Positions 38,201 through 46,155 of a DNA stretch of 64,000 nt are shown piece by piece. The notes under the pieces were generated by a model, which was not told the origin of the DNA, ran no database searches, and saw only the letters and a program-made list of their open reading frames with translations. Numbering within the stretch: the stretch's first letter is position 1; each line of letters begins with the position of its first letter. A program made the translations under genes and the position numbers. The stretch spans positions 8,308,001 to 8,372,000 of the forward strand of contig NZ_CP130720.1 in assembly GCF_035984415.1 (NCBI RefSeq). Reading direction: 5' to 3'. This DNA is from Streptomyces sp. NBC_01296. Its GTDB lineage: Bacteria; Actinomycetota; Actinomycetes; Streptomycetales; Streptomycetaceae.

Positions 38201-41200
38201 CCGGTCTCACCCCCAAGCCGGGCGACATCGTCGGGGACTCCACGTTCGCGACGACGGTGACCTTCGGAGTCCGGAAAGTCGGCACGCTCCCGCACGTCTA
38301 CGAGCTCGCCGGCGTGGACACCACCGACCGCGACGTACTGCTCGCGCTCTGGGCGCACCTGGCCGACGGCCACGGCGCCGACGCCTTCCTCGCCGTCGCG
38401 CCGCCGCCCGACGCGTCCAACACCTCGGGGCTCGCGGTACTCGCGGCGGACACCTCGCAGACCTTCATCCTCAAGACGAACGAGTCCACCGAGTCCAAAC
38501 CTCCCTCCGCGGCGCCGGCCGACACCGGCTCGCAGCCCTCTGCGGCTTCGCTGGCCGACGTCGCGGACTTCCTCGTCCTGCTCTGGCAGGGCAGCGTCGT
38601 CGGCGGTACGGGCTACTACCTCCGCTACCGGTCGGCGACCGACGACGACCTCCCGCCCGGCGCGTTCGACCCCGACGGACTGGCCCGCCTGTCGCTGCTC
38701 GTCGTCCTCGACGACCGCGCGGAGCCCGCGCCCGGCGGCCGCACACTGCTGCCCTTCGACACCTGCGCGGTCCTGGCGCCCGGCCTCGACCCGTCGGCCA
38801 CGGCACTGTACGTCGAGGCGGCCGAGCCGGGCGACGAGACCGTCATCGTGCCCGTCGTACCGCAGGGGCTCACCGGTTTCACGACCACGCTGCCGCAGCC
38901 GCCGGACGACGACACGCCCGAGGCTCGAGTCGCGCGGCTGTTCAGCCTCCTGACGTACGACGCCGCGACGCCGCTCGGCGCGTGCGGCCTGCCGGTCCCA
39001 CCGGCGGACAGCGACGGCACCGGCCTGCCCGCATGGCACCGCGACCGCCTCGCAAGGGCCCGGCGCTTCGGACGCGCCGTCACCGAGGCCGCACCGGTGT
39101 ACTGGAGGTTCCAGCAGGTCATCCCCTACGCGCGCACCGCGACCCCGGAGACGGCCCCGGCGGTACCGGGCCTGCCGGACACTGCCGCGGACCCGTATCG
39201 CGGCATCGTCGGCGAGACGACACCGGTCGCGGCGATCACGCTCGGCCTGTGCGACGTACTCGGCAACACGGGCGTCTCGACCGGAGCGGACGGGGCGACG
39301 CCGTACGTCGTCGACGCGCCGGCCGGCTACACCGACGCGCTGCTCGCCGTGACGCAGTGGCCCGCGGTGTCGCTCTCGTACACCGTGGAACCAAGCTCCG
39401 CGGGTCCGCTGCTCACGGTCGCGATCGCTCCGCAGGCCGGCGCCGCGGCGCCGGAGCCGGGCGACTCGGCGGCCGGCGCGATCGAGGCCGCAGCGCGACA
39501 GGCCGAGCGCTACGCGACCGCGTACTACCAGCTCGCCGGTGGCCGGACCGCGGCATCCCTGGTGACGACGCTGATGCCCGGCGCCGACGGCGCGCCCGAC
39601 CCCCTGGCCGTGGACGTGACGCCGCTGTGGCGCTACGCCGCGGCGAGTTTCCTCGCGTCGGCCGCCGCCGCGGCCACCGCACCGGCCACCGCCTCGGCGA
39701 CCGTCGCCCACCTCGTCGCGGCGTACGGCGTCTCGCTGGAAGGCCTCGCGACCGCGAACGCGACCGCCGAGGCCGCCGCGCTCTTCGGCCCGGACGTGCC
39801 CGCCGTCCCCGCCTACGGCGTCTTCGCCGAGGGCCGCAGCGCCGACGACCTCGTCCACGGACTCGCCCCCGGCTGGCCCCACCCGGCGAGCGGTGCGGCG
39901 CTCCTCGCGCTCGAGGAGAACGCGGACCTCCCGCTGCGACCCGCCACCGCGCTGACGATCCCGGCGGCGTCCGTCGCCGTCGCCGACCCCGACGCGCCGC
40001 TCGACGAGGTCGCCGCCGCCGCGCACACCCTCCCGGGGCTGCTCGCCGCGGACAACGCGACGACGCCGGGCGTACTGTGCCCGGGGTTCGTCTTCCTGTG
40101 GGAGGACGCGCCGCTCGAGGTGCCGCAGGAGCCGCCGTACTCCTTCGCCGACGCGGCAGCCGCCTACGCCGCGCTCGGCCACGACGTGGACGTCGCAACG
40201 CTCGCCGCCGCCAATGCCACGCGCCCCGGCATCCTCGACCCTGCCGCCGTGCTCACCTCCCGGCACTACATCGCCGGCGAAGGCGACACACTCGCCGCCA
40301 ACGCCTCCGGCGCGACGAGAGCCAGGCTCGCCGAAGTGAACGGCGACACCGACGACCTGTTCGAAGCGGGCACGCTGCTCTACGCCGGCGACTTCGCGGG
40401 GGTGACGGTGCCGTCCGGGCAGACGCTGCACGAGCTGGCCGACCGCTACGCCTGCCCCCCAGCCCTGCTCCTGGCCGCGAACGCCGCCCACCCGCTCGCC
40501 GACGCCGTGCTGCCCGGCTGCGTCACCGTGCCCGATGCGGTGCGGGTGCCCTACACGCTGAGGTCCGACGACACGCTCGACGCGCTCGGCCCGGCGTTCG
40601 GGACGACAGGGCTCGGGCTGGGAGGCCGCAACGCCGCGATGCCGGGCGTCCTCGCCCCGTACCGGACCGTCTCCGTCGACACCTCGGAGGGACCGGTGGC
40701 CACCGAGACGACCGTCGACGACACCCTCGACGCGGTGTGGCAACGGCTCGCGGCGCAGGGGGAGGTGACGTTCGAGCAGACGGTGGCCGCCGTCGCCAGC
40801 GACGCGTCGTACCTAGCCGACGGTGCACTGCTCGTCTGCGGGCCGGCCGTGCTGGCCGGCAAGGGCCCGGCGGTGACCCCTGCGGGCGCGGCGGCGGCGT
40901 ACGGCCTGGACCCGGTGGCGTTCGCTCAGGCGAACGCCGGTGTCACCGGGCTGGTCGCGGACGGCGTGACCCTGACCGCCGACGGCGTGAGCGTCACCAC
41001 GGGAGCGCACGACAGCCTCAACACCGTCCTCACGCGCTTCGCCGCGGCCGGCGCAGCGCTGACATCGGCCGGCCTGGTGGCGGCCCTGGCGGACGTCGCG
41101 TTCCTGCGGCGCGGTGCAAGGGCGCTGCTGCCGCAGGCGCGGGTCTCCGTCGCCGCGGTGCTGCCCGCCGAACTGCCACTGGCGGACACCACCGTGCCGT

Positions 41201-43518
41201 TCCCCCTATCCGTCGCGCTGCGGCTGGCGCGGCCCGACGTCCTCGTCGACCCCGTGTTCCGGACCGGGGACGGCGCGGGGGCCGCCGAGCGTGCGGACGC
41301 GCCGGTGCCGCCGCACGTCACGGACAGCGGCGAGCCGGGGGAGGAATCGCTGACACTCGCGGCGTTCGAGACATCCTTCAGGGCGGCGTTCCCCCTGCTG
41401 CGGCTCGCCACCGGGCGCGCCCCGGACGGCGGAACCGATCTGTCCGTGGTGGCGTTCACGGAGGGCGGCATCACCGACGTACAGGTCGCGCCCGGCCTGA
41501 CCTGGCAGGAACCGGACGGTACAGTGAGGACGATGCCGCGCGTCTTCGCCCTGCGGCCGCTGTCCAACGAGCTCGTCAGCCGCAGCGGCGTCCCGGTTCA
41601 CGCCCTCGGCCCCGACGGCAACCTCGCCCCCGACGCGACACCGACCGACTTCGACAGCGTCGACGCCGAGGTGTGGGCGCGGCGCCTGCTCGCCGACATC
41701 GACCTGTTCCTCACCGCGGCGTACGCCACCGCCGTACACGCAGACCCCGCGACCGGCGACGCGCTGGCCCGGGTACTCGCCGCGAAACGCACGCTCTCCC
41801 GCGCCGTCGCCCGCGGCCTCTGGCCCGTCCTCGACGTCGCCGACCTCCACGCCGTTCCCGCGCAGGCCGCCGCCGTCGCGCGGCTTGCCGACGAGCTCTC
41901 GGTGAACCTGTCCCGCGCCTACGACGCGGCCGCGCTCGTGCAGTACGACGCCACCGTCGAGCCGCCGGAGAACACCGTGGGGGGACGCCCGGCCCGGCTC
42001 TACGGCACCCTCGCCACACCGCCGGGGGCCTCGTACACCCTGTCTTCGGCGAAAACGGACCTGTCCGCCGCCTCGTCGTACGTCGGGTTCCTCCTGCGCC
42101 TGCCCGATCCGCGCTGGCAGGCGTACGTCCCCGTCGACCTCGACTACGGGTTCCTGGACCTGGAGTACGACGTCGCGGCCGAGCCGCAGATCGGCGGCTA
42201 CGAGGCGTCCCGGTGGCTCGCCTTCTACCCGCCGCTGACCGGCGACGCCAAACCATCGGCGCTGCGGACCTCGCTCGGACGCGCCGACGTGCCGGTGCCG
42301 CTGCGCGCGTACCCGGCATCGCCCGTACTGCTCGGGCAGACGGCCGGCGCGACGTTCGCGCAGGAGCCGCCGACACTCGCCGGCGCGCCGCTGTGGACGT
42401 ACGCCGTCAGCTACGCGCACGAGCACGCGGCGCAGGACGAAGTACGCGTGACCGCGGCCTTCAACGTCACCGTCGGGGCCGGGCCCGCCGACGCGGGCAC
42501 CGACGACGTCATGAGCGCGCTGGCCCGCTACGTCTCGGTCGCCGACGGCCTGTGGTCACTGCTCGCCGGGTACGTCTCGGACTCGGGCGACGGCGCGGCC
42601 TGCGCCAACGCCGCGAGGACCTTCGGCGACCTCGTCCGCCTCGTCGCCGACGCGTGGGACCGCAGATGGCCCGCCGCCGAGCCGGCCGCCGCCCCGGCAA
42701 CCCTCGGTCCGCCCTCGGTGACGCCCGGTCCCGACCTGGTCGAGGTCACCCTCGGCGTGCGGGTCGGCTACACCGTCGAGGACGACGCCACGTACCTCGC
42801 CGCCGTCGAGCTCACCCCGGTGACGGCGTCGCCCGGCCCCGGCGGCGCGTGGCCCGAGGTCGCCTACGTCGATGCCGCGGGCAACACCGTTTCGCTCGTC
42901 CCCGACGCACCGGTCGGCACCTCGCGCACGTACCGGTTCGACCCGCCGTTGCCCGCAACCGGGTGGCCGCAGTTCCGGCTGTGCTGGCCGGGGCTGCACG
43001 TCATGGCGTACCAGAACGCCCGCGCCACGCTCACAGTCCGCCGCAACACCCGCCTGGTCCCCGACGGGCCGCCCACCGACGAGCAGTTCGTGTTCCGCAC
43101 CGCCCCGGCCGTCGCACCCGATGTCGTGACACCGCTGAACGTCTGGGACGAACCGGTCGACCTCACCGCACTGGGCCCGCTCGAGGACGCACTCACCGCG
43201 GCATTCACCACGCTCACCGGCGGGTCCACCGACGCCGGCGCCGCGGTGGGCGTCGGCTACGGCTTCGAGATCCTTCCCGGAATCGACGGGTCGACGGGCC
43301 TCGTGAGCCGGCTGCCGATCGCGCTGGCCCATGTCGTCATGGATCGGTCGACCGGCGCGACGGTCGGGCAGGTCGCGACCGACTGGCTCACGGAAAACGA
43401 CCCGCCCGCCACCCGCGCACGCTTGTTCACGTTCTCGCTCACGCTGTTCTCACAGCTCGACCCGAACGCCGTACAGCCGCTGCTGACGATGCCGCATCTC
43501 ACCCACCGCATCCTGTAA
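32242..43518 (+). CDS. giant-operon protein D: 3758-residue beta-rich protein with LysM-like repeats
   Basis: One uninterrupted frame of 11.3 kb from a GTG overlapping gene C. Residues 1-900 are beta-rich, with recurring strand pairs (VSIPADATDPPGLSLF, LTELSLHFAPTPGTYDLAGA). Residues ~930-1150 form long amphipathic strands (VSVKASVKVLFITVSFSFSA) resembling what I remember as DUF6603, a family shared by fungi and bacteria. A first LysM-like cluster starts near 1449 (VRAGDTLDSVAEVLGTTAAE), 1524, 1635, 1690, 1733 and 1791. A second, more diverged cluster lies near 2488, 2673, 2720 (VPSGQTLHELADRYACPPAL), 2769, 2823, 2876 and 2918. The C-terminal 800 residues are again beta-rich and end GYGFEILPGIDG...LTMPHLTHRIL. 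No signal peptide or membrane helix is seen. LysM binds peptidoglycan or chitin in known proteins; whether these modules do is unproven. Confidence 0.85.
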   Translation: MTPSPQQVYDALVRQRRDGTIDLPAAVAAEPDLAALGPALDLLHAGPTWPVLVGGLTWSARSVDLTGDASYAVPGGTAFTVGVALAYATGDDGGVFALRLATVPGWTFGAAFPTLPPTPVQEGGAVGYRPSFLADLPVSGVVFAATATTGGTAALRLTGAVGAPPLFDAFADFYGPFPLRFDGPVSIPADATDPPGLSLFAASTRQPIVLGPVTLEDFGLRIATELDLDPAFSTQTSYSTVYGEATLRLGSNEPVTGTVSTPLLAMATTWLLNVTFPPDDAPGLGGGLAGIASMLGVPADLLAAPRGLDDFGGFRISEIDLSLLAPSATGGLPALDYVAVVLRSAKRWTPPVPYLTVSDVGMRWLSLWGDGTPSVSGTVFGTLKVGQSDLDRRALAAGRPRVAIGGAAGPSALANPQEPVFSLDVTASFPQFVVTGALSQGEIPLDQALGWLFGVTFPYALDITEFEFEADLQAQTFAGSALVTTDFSVWVGDVEIMLSDVFLQVDALQSGVAGGIIATFVLPGVGPAGSGDAAFAVGASYAPSTAWEFQAELGAGDQLDLVTLVRKFMGEASDNELPSVTLTELSLHFAPTPGTYDLAGAVVGVWRPVILGQPRDLSVGARVAVSRDAEGGVSGSVAGTFSVNKLAVSAGVDFAAKQLAYLLKIQFGDLWVSAATSRRGEDNHQVVSVRLGGVTLGEIIEYLIGLAAPTVKVTLDPPWDILSRIDLSSFVLTVDPTESTVEFTYATTANLGVMSADTVGVRWKRQPDGRATVEMVLTGSFLGQDYPAQRPLSWDLLGGSPPAVPGQGKSLLDLRYLGIGQRVVLRGSYPDTIRDTVARLRADMKPVKPDGNPVGKMPELEFSPDSEWLIGFQAAFLDTLDLSFVFNDPRLYGLAVGLRGERAGSLAGLQFEILYKKISDDIGMFRVELRLPDAFRRIDFGAVSVTVGIVVVEVYTNGDFLVDLGFPHGRDFSRSFSVEVLPFVGRGGVYFGVLSGATSSRVPRVSNGTFAPVLELGVGLAVGVGKEVSFGPLSGGAYVEVLALFQGVLAWFNPTSSGAAPATYYWAQAVVGIHGKVYGRIDFKIVQVNVTIEAWAEASVALAAYRTSVFRLNVGVSVKASVKVLFITVSFSFSARIDVGFTIGHDRPTPWIVTGGQSAPTAALLRSFVLPPLRSPARKAAALAAPRGTTVTWDPTTKVFPDAPRTAELTLLPAFSVNGLAVGWGVTPPAPAAPTYRAALLLFAPLHAPAGATPGAERLVEAFLRWCLAAVTGSPGHGPATVTAGQLDVLARTLRDPGQTDTPFGVEDLATFLATNLHLDVTGRPAGEDPADVEGMVVGVPPFVAWTSPQAPGRDLAAYQKVGPLYEWGIAEYAARFAATPAPLPGKPDDPLAAYESFASYVFRDWCLGLARAAVQEAAGLLADWTVPAPKAAVSLADIASQLPRATVPYAVRAGDTLDSVAEVLGTTAAELAFLDPGLAHELEHAPAGTVLQVELGVCVESVALANADFPLTVTEPLPLGTVDHQVEAKETLEAVALRFGVADPDVIAQVLDDAALLRAGAVLEVPAFRLTQGSFTSTVEAAAAMFMHYVPDAEVASLEWYLQALHHLDPGYTAGGGTELQVPAEFGDWSRRTTYTTLSGDTVRSVAASLALAQGAATGAGGPPGWPAFRDAVTLTPDGTFAIPAATTRIQPRETLAALAARMVAYTPATVGQLVATADILAPLALVPVPDVAATVTAGRDTLAALAAYYALPVADLAERIATRPVFARTGDRTELRVPHVPAVSIDQVVARVTTGEAIGRIAGLVSRQLLSGQRVPAPVDAGGGHRAATGALTPLHDLTGQQFDSPAPDPSEPDAVALRIALTSAAGWLVLRESATANGAVVRGDVITRLTLEFTNADLLRLYPPTVMTLEPVSPPAPLPLGESAPVTYGLDHRVELQSPIPVPVPGRDTTATGNASLWPFPAALRARAALSPTTPYDVVRTAAPGLTPKPGDIVGDSTFATTVTFGVRKVGTLPHVYELAGVDTTDRDVLLALWAHLADGHGADAFLAVAPPPDASNTSGLAVLAADTSQTFILKTNESTESKPPSAAPADTGSQPSAASLADVADFLVLLWQGSVVGGTGYYLRYRSATDDDLPPGAFDPDGLARLSLLVVLDDRAEPAPGGRTLLPFDTCAVLAPGLDPSATALYVEAAEPGDETVIVPVVPQGLTGFTTTLPQPPDDDTPEARVARLFSLLTYDAATPLGACGLPVPPADSDGTGLPAWHRDRLARARRFGRAVTEAAPVYWRFQQVIPYARTATPETAPAVPGLPDTAADPYRGIVGETTPVAAITLGLCDVLGNTGVSTGADGATPYVVDAPAGYTDALLAVTQWPAVSLSYTVEPSSAGPLLTVAIAPQAGAAAPEPGDSAAGAIEAAARQAERYATAYYQLAGGRTAASLVTTLMPGADGAPDPLAVDVTPLWRYAAASFLASAAAAATAPATASATVAHLVAAYGVSLEGLATANATAEAAALFGPDVPAVPAYGVFAEGRSADDLVHGLAPGWPHPASGAALLALEENADLPLRPATALTIPAASVAVADPDAPLDEVAAAAHTLPGLLAADNATTPGVLCPGFVFLWEDAPLEVPQEPPYSFADAAAAYAALGHDVDVATLAAANATRPGILDPAAVLTSRHYIAGEGDTLAANASGATRARLAEVNGDTDDLFEAGTLLYAGDFAGVTVPSGQTLHELADRYACPPALLLAANAAHPLADAVLPGCVTVPDAVRVPYTLRSDDTLDALGPAFGTTGLGLGGRNAAMPGVLAPYRTVSVDTSEGPVATETTVDDTLDAVWQRLAAQGEVTFEQTVAAVASDASYLADGALLVCGPAVLAGKGPAVTPAGAAAAYGLDPVAFAQANAGVTGLVADGVTLTADGVSVTTGAHDSLNTVLTRFAAAGAALTSAGLVAALADVAFLRRGARALLPQARVSVAAVLPAELPLADTTVPFPLSVALRLARPDVLVDPVFRTGDGAGAAERADAPVPPHVTDSGEPGEESLTLAAFETSFRAAFPLLRLATGRAPDGGTDLSVVAFTEGGITDVQVAPGLTWQEPDGTVRTMPRVFALRPLSNELVSRSGVPVHALGPDGNLAPDATPTDFDSVDAEVWARRLLADIDLFLTAAYATAVHADPATGDALARVLAAKRTLSRAVARGLWPVLDVADLHAVPAQAAAVARLADELSVNLSRAYDAAALVQYDATVEPPENTVGGRPARLYGTLATPPGASYTLSSAKTDLSAASSYVGFLLRLPDPRWQAYVPVDLDYGFLDLEYDVAAEPQIGGYEASRWLAFYPPLTGDAKPSALRTSLGRADVPVPLRAYPASPVLLGQTAGATFAQEPPTLAGAPLWTYAVSYAHEHAAQDEVRVTAAFNVTVGAGPADAGTDDVMSALARYVSVADGLWSLLAGYVSDSGDGAACANAARTFGDLVRLVADAWDRRWPAAEPAAAPATLGPPSVTPGPDLVEVTLGVRVGYTVEDDATYLAAVELTPVTASPGPGGAWPEVAYVDAAGNTVSLVPDAPVGTSRTYRFDPPLPATGWPQFRLCWPGLHVMAYQNARATLTVRRNTRLVPDGPPTDEQFVFRTAPAVAPDVVTPLNVWDEPVDLTALGPLEDALTAAFTTLTGGSTDAGAAVGVGYGFEILPGIDGSTGLVSRLPIALAHVVMDRSTGATVGQVATDWLTENDPPATRARLFTFSLTLFSQLDPNAVQPLLTMPHLTHRIL

Positions 43519-43640
43519 CAGGCGGAGCTCCCTCCCGCACGGCGCGGCACGGGTGGTGGACAGCATCCAGCTCACCCGGCGTTGATTGGTTGGCATGAGA
43601 ACCACGGGCCTGCTCTCCCGGGGCCGAGGCTGATGTGTGG

Positions 43641-43865
43641 TGGCGCGAGGCGTACGCGAACGACCAGGGCAGTTGTCACCTTTGGTGGCGATGACGGCGG
43701 CCATGAACCGCTTCAGGGCGACAAGGACCCGGCGCAGAGTGGACCCCGACCAAGCTCCGCAGGGGCCTCGCTGCGGACGGGCCGGAGCGCGAGCGGCTAC
43801 TGGACATCGCGGCCGACCGCGGCGGCACACAGGCGGAGTTCACCCCGCCCCGCGTCAGCCGATGG
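43641..43865 (+). pseudogene. fragment of HNH/DUF1524-type endonuclease gene (right copy)
   Basis: The sequence begins WREAYANDQ, continues in a shifted frame through a stretch matching the left copy (GGCGGCCATGAACCGCTTCA against GGCGGCCACGAACCGTTTCA), and loses about 40 bases that in the left copy encode WLPPAPYALCRYG. It then reads EWTPTKLRRGLAADGPERER and LLDIAADRGGTQAEFTPP. It is in the same direction as the copy at 20716-20889. Frameshift and deletion make it non-functional. Confidence 0.65.
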
Positions 43866-43983
43866 GCTCGCGCACTCGGGCGAGCAGGGCGGCCGACTCC
43901 TCCGGCGCGAGGGCGTGGCTGTACACGAGCTCCCCGGTCATCCCGGGGAAGAAGCGGCCGGCGGGCCAGTTCCTCTGACGTGG
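43855..43983 (-). pseudogene. short C-terminal remnant, possibly LamG-like
   Basis: The minus strand reads RNWPAGRFFPGMTGELVYSH and ALAPEESAALLARV before a stop. The pattern G-F/M-x-G-E-x-x-V/Y...A-L-x-x-E-E is that of the closing strand of laminin-G-like jelly-roll domains. Only about 40 codons remain, overlapping the end of the nuclease remnant on the other strand. Confidence 0.3.
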
Positions 43984-44021
43984 CCAGGCCGAACGCGTGG
44001 GGCATCGCTCCACCCACGGCA

Positions 44022-44062
44022 CGACACCCCCGTCCTCCTGTGTTGTGGAGGCGGGGGTGTCG
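44022..44062. terminator. strong hairpin between giant operon and M4 protease
   Basis: CGACACCCCCG pairs exactly with CGGGGGTGTCG, and inside it CCTCC pairs with GGAGG, giving a nearly continuous 16-bp stem. It stands about 54 bases after the minus-strand protease stop codon and could also end plus-strand transcripts from the giant operon. Confidence 0.8.
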
Positions 44063-44115
44063 GCGTACGTGGGAACAGGCCTTTTACCGCTTCAGGTTAT
44101 GCGCAGTCAGCGCGG

Positions 44116-46155
44116 TCAGAAGGTGAGCTTGAAGTCGGTGATGGTGCCGACGTCCGCGGCGCCCTTGTCCTGGACCTTCAGCTTCCAGGTGCCGTTGGCC
44201 GCGACGGCCGAGGCGTTGACGGTGTACGTCTTGTCGAGGTTCGCCGTGGAGTCCGAGGAGGAGTTCTGCAGGCGGTACGAGGTCCCGTTGGGCGCCACGA
44301 GGTCGATCTGGAGGTCACCGATGTAGGTGTGGGTGATCTTCACGCCGACCTTGAGGGCGCTCGGCGCGTTGCCGGTGATACCGGTGACGTTGACCGACGA
44401 GGTGACCGCGGGGCCCGGGGAGTCCGGGATGGCGACCTGGGTGGTGCTGTCGAAGACGTTGCCCGGGGTGGTGGTGCCGGTCGAACGGGCGCCCACGTTG
44501 ACGGCTGCCCAGGCGTCGGTGACGTTCTTGACCTCGGCGCTGCCGGCGCCGTACAGCTCGGTTGCCGCGGCGATCGTGCCGTCGCGGGCGCCCTTGTAGT
44601 CGGTGCTGGAGTTGAACTTGGTGGTGAGCGCCTTGTACCAGATCAGCTGCGCCTTGTCCCGGCCGATGCCGGTGACGGGCTGGCCGTCGGAGGTCGGCGA
44701 GTTGTAGCTGACGCCGTTGACCGTCTTGGCACCGGAGCCCTCGGAGGCCAGGTAGAACCAGTGGTTCGCCGGACCCGAGGAGTAGTGGACGTCGAGGCTG
44801 CCGACGCCGGAGTACCAGCTGTCCTTGGAGCCGCCGTCCTTGCTCGGCTTGTCCATGTAGCGCAGCGGGGTGCCGTCGCCGTTGATGTTGATCTGCTCGC
44901 CGATGAGGTAGTTGCCCGGCGCGCTGGGGTTGTTGGCGTAGAACTCGACGGAGGTGCCCATGATGTCGGAGGTCGCCTCGTTCAGGCCACCCGACTCGCC
45001 GCTGTAGTTGAGACCGGCGGTGGCGGCGGTGACGCCGTGCGTCATCTCGTGACCGGCGACGTCCAGCGAGGTCAGCGGGTCGTTGTTGCCCGTTCCGTCG
45101 CCGTAGGTCATGCAGAAGCAGTCGTCGTCCCAGAACGCGTTGACGTACGCGTTGCCGTAGTGGACCCGGGAGTAGGCGGCGACACCGTCGCCGCGGATGC
45201 CGGATCGGCCCAGGACGTTCTTGTAGAAGTCCCAGGTGACCCCGGCGCCGTAGGCGGCGTCGGCGCCCGCGGTGGCGGCGTTGGAGTTGGCTCCGTTGCC
45301 CCAGGTGTCGGTGGTCTGGCTGAAAAGGGATCCGGTGCCGGACGTACCGCGGTTCAGGTTGTACGTCTTGTGGCCGCCGCGGGCGGCGTCGTTCAGCGTG
45401 AAGTTCGAACCGGACTGCGAGCTGCCGAGGGTGACCTGGCCGCTGTAGTGGGTGTTGCCGACACCGGTCTCGATGCCCTGCCACTGGTGGAGCTTGGCGC
45501 CGGTCTTGGCATCGGTGATGACGTGGAGCTGGTTGGGGGTTCCGTCGTCCTGGAGTCCGCCGATGACGGTCTCGTAGGCGAGGGTCGGCACGCCCTGGGC
45601 CATCCACACGACCTTGCGCGGGGCGGCGTCGGCCTTGGTGGCCTTGGAGCCGACCGCCTTCGCGGCGTCGAGGGCCTGAGTGGAGGCGGCCGCCGGAGCG
45701 TCGGCCGGGGCGGAGGTGGAGATGCCCGCCAGCTGGGCGCCGGACGCCTTGCTGACGCTCTGCGTCGTGTTGGCCGCCGTACGGCTGACGACCAAGTCGC
45801 CACCGAGGACCGGGAGTCCCTCGTACGTGCGCTCGTACCGGGTGTGGGTGGTACCGTCCTGGTCCTTGACCACATCGTGGACGAGGAGCTTCTCCTGGGA
45901 GGTGAGGCCGAGCTCCTTGGCCGTCGCGGCCGTGGTGCTCTGGGCCTTCGCTATGAGCTCGGCGCGCTGGGACGGGGAGAGCTGCGCGGGCAGCGCGCCC
46001 GGGTTGCGCACCGGCTGGCCCTTGGGGGCGGCGGCGTTCGCGGACGGCTCGGGCTGCGCGCTGGCGCTCCCGGCCTGGACACCTACGGTGAGCAGGGCGG
46101 CTGCGGCGAGCAGGGCACCAGTGGCCGTGGTGTTGCGACGATGCGTGGACTTCAC
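44116..46155 (-). CDS. secreted M4-family metallopeptidase (thermolysin type)
   Basis: A 679-residue secreted zinc protease. The GTG start follows AAGGAG by five bases. A signal peptide (ATGALLAAAALLTVGVQAGS) leads into an FTP/PepSY propeptide (SQEKLLVHDVVKDQDGTTHT, TLAYETVIGG). The catalytic domain shows H369-E370-M-T-H373 in AGHEMTHGVTAATAGLNYSG and the third zinc ligand E393 in GGLNEATSDIMG, spaced exactly as in thermolysin. A C-terminal P/proprotein-convertase-like beta domain (about residues 570-679, VKITHTYIGDLQIDLVAPNG) follows. It would digest proteins outside the cell for nutrition or development. Divergent from the S53 protease. Confidence 0.95.
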   Translation of the reverse strand: MKSTHRRNTTATGALLAAAALLTVGVQAGSASAQPEPSANAAAPKGQPVRNPGALPAQLSPSQRAELIAKAQSTTAATAKELGLTSQEKLLVHDVVKDQDGTTHTRYERTYEGLPVLGGDLVVSRTAANTTQSVSKASGAQLAGISTSAPADAPAAASTQALDAAKAVGSKATKADAAPRKVVWMAQGVPTLAYETVIGGLQDDGTPNQLHVITDAKTGAKLHQWQGIETGVGNTHYSGQVTLGSSQSGSNFTLNDAARGGHKTYNLNRGTSGTGSLFSQTTDTWGNGANSNAATAGADAAYGAGVTWDFYKNVLGRSGIRGDGVAAYSRVHYGNAYVNAFWDDDCFCMTYGDGTGNNDPLTSLDVAGHEMTHGVTAATAGLNYSGESGGLNEATSDIMGTSVEFYANNPSAPGNYLIGEQININGDGTPLRYMDKPSKDGGSKDSWYSGVGSLDVHYSSGPANHWFYLASEGSGAKTVNGVSYNSPTSDGQPVTGIGRDKAQLIWYKALTTKFNSSTDYKGARDGTIAAATELYGAGSAEVKNVTDAWAAVNVGARSTGTTTPGNVFDSTTQVAIPDSPGPAVTSSVNVTGITGNAPSALKVGVKITHTYIGDLQIDLVAPNGTSYRLQNSSSDSTANLDKTYTVNASAVAANGTWKLKVQDKGAADVGTITDFKLTF

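Noticed and set aside
36283-40743. 1486-codon open frame on the minus strand inside gene D
   Set aside because: It is antisense to the 3758-residue gene and has the Arg/Gly/Val-rich composition of a shadow frame in high-GC DNA; no domain is recognisable.
24202-43518. Contractile injection system, phage tail or polyketide/peptide synthetase as explanation of the giant operon
   Set aside because: No sheath, tube, baseplate, AAA ATPase, ketosynthase, adenylation or carrier motif is visible. LysM-like modules alone do not support a tail or baseplate assignment.
24202-43518. Tc-type insecticidal toxin complex
   Set aside because: The large sizes and beta-rich C termini are superficially similar, but no RHS/YD repeats, neuraminidase-like or TcA pore signatures are found.
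38121-43598. 1825-codon plus-strand frame overlapping gene D
   Set aside because: Very Arg-rich, without folded-protein pattern; shadow of gene D, which continues with clear LysM-like and beta-rich sequence in the other frame.
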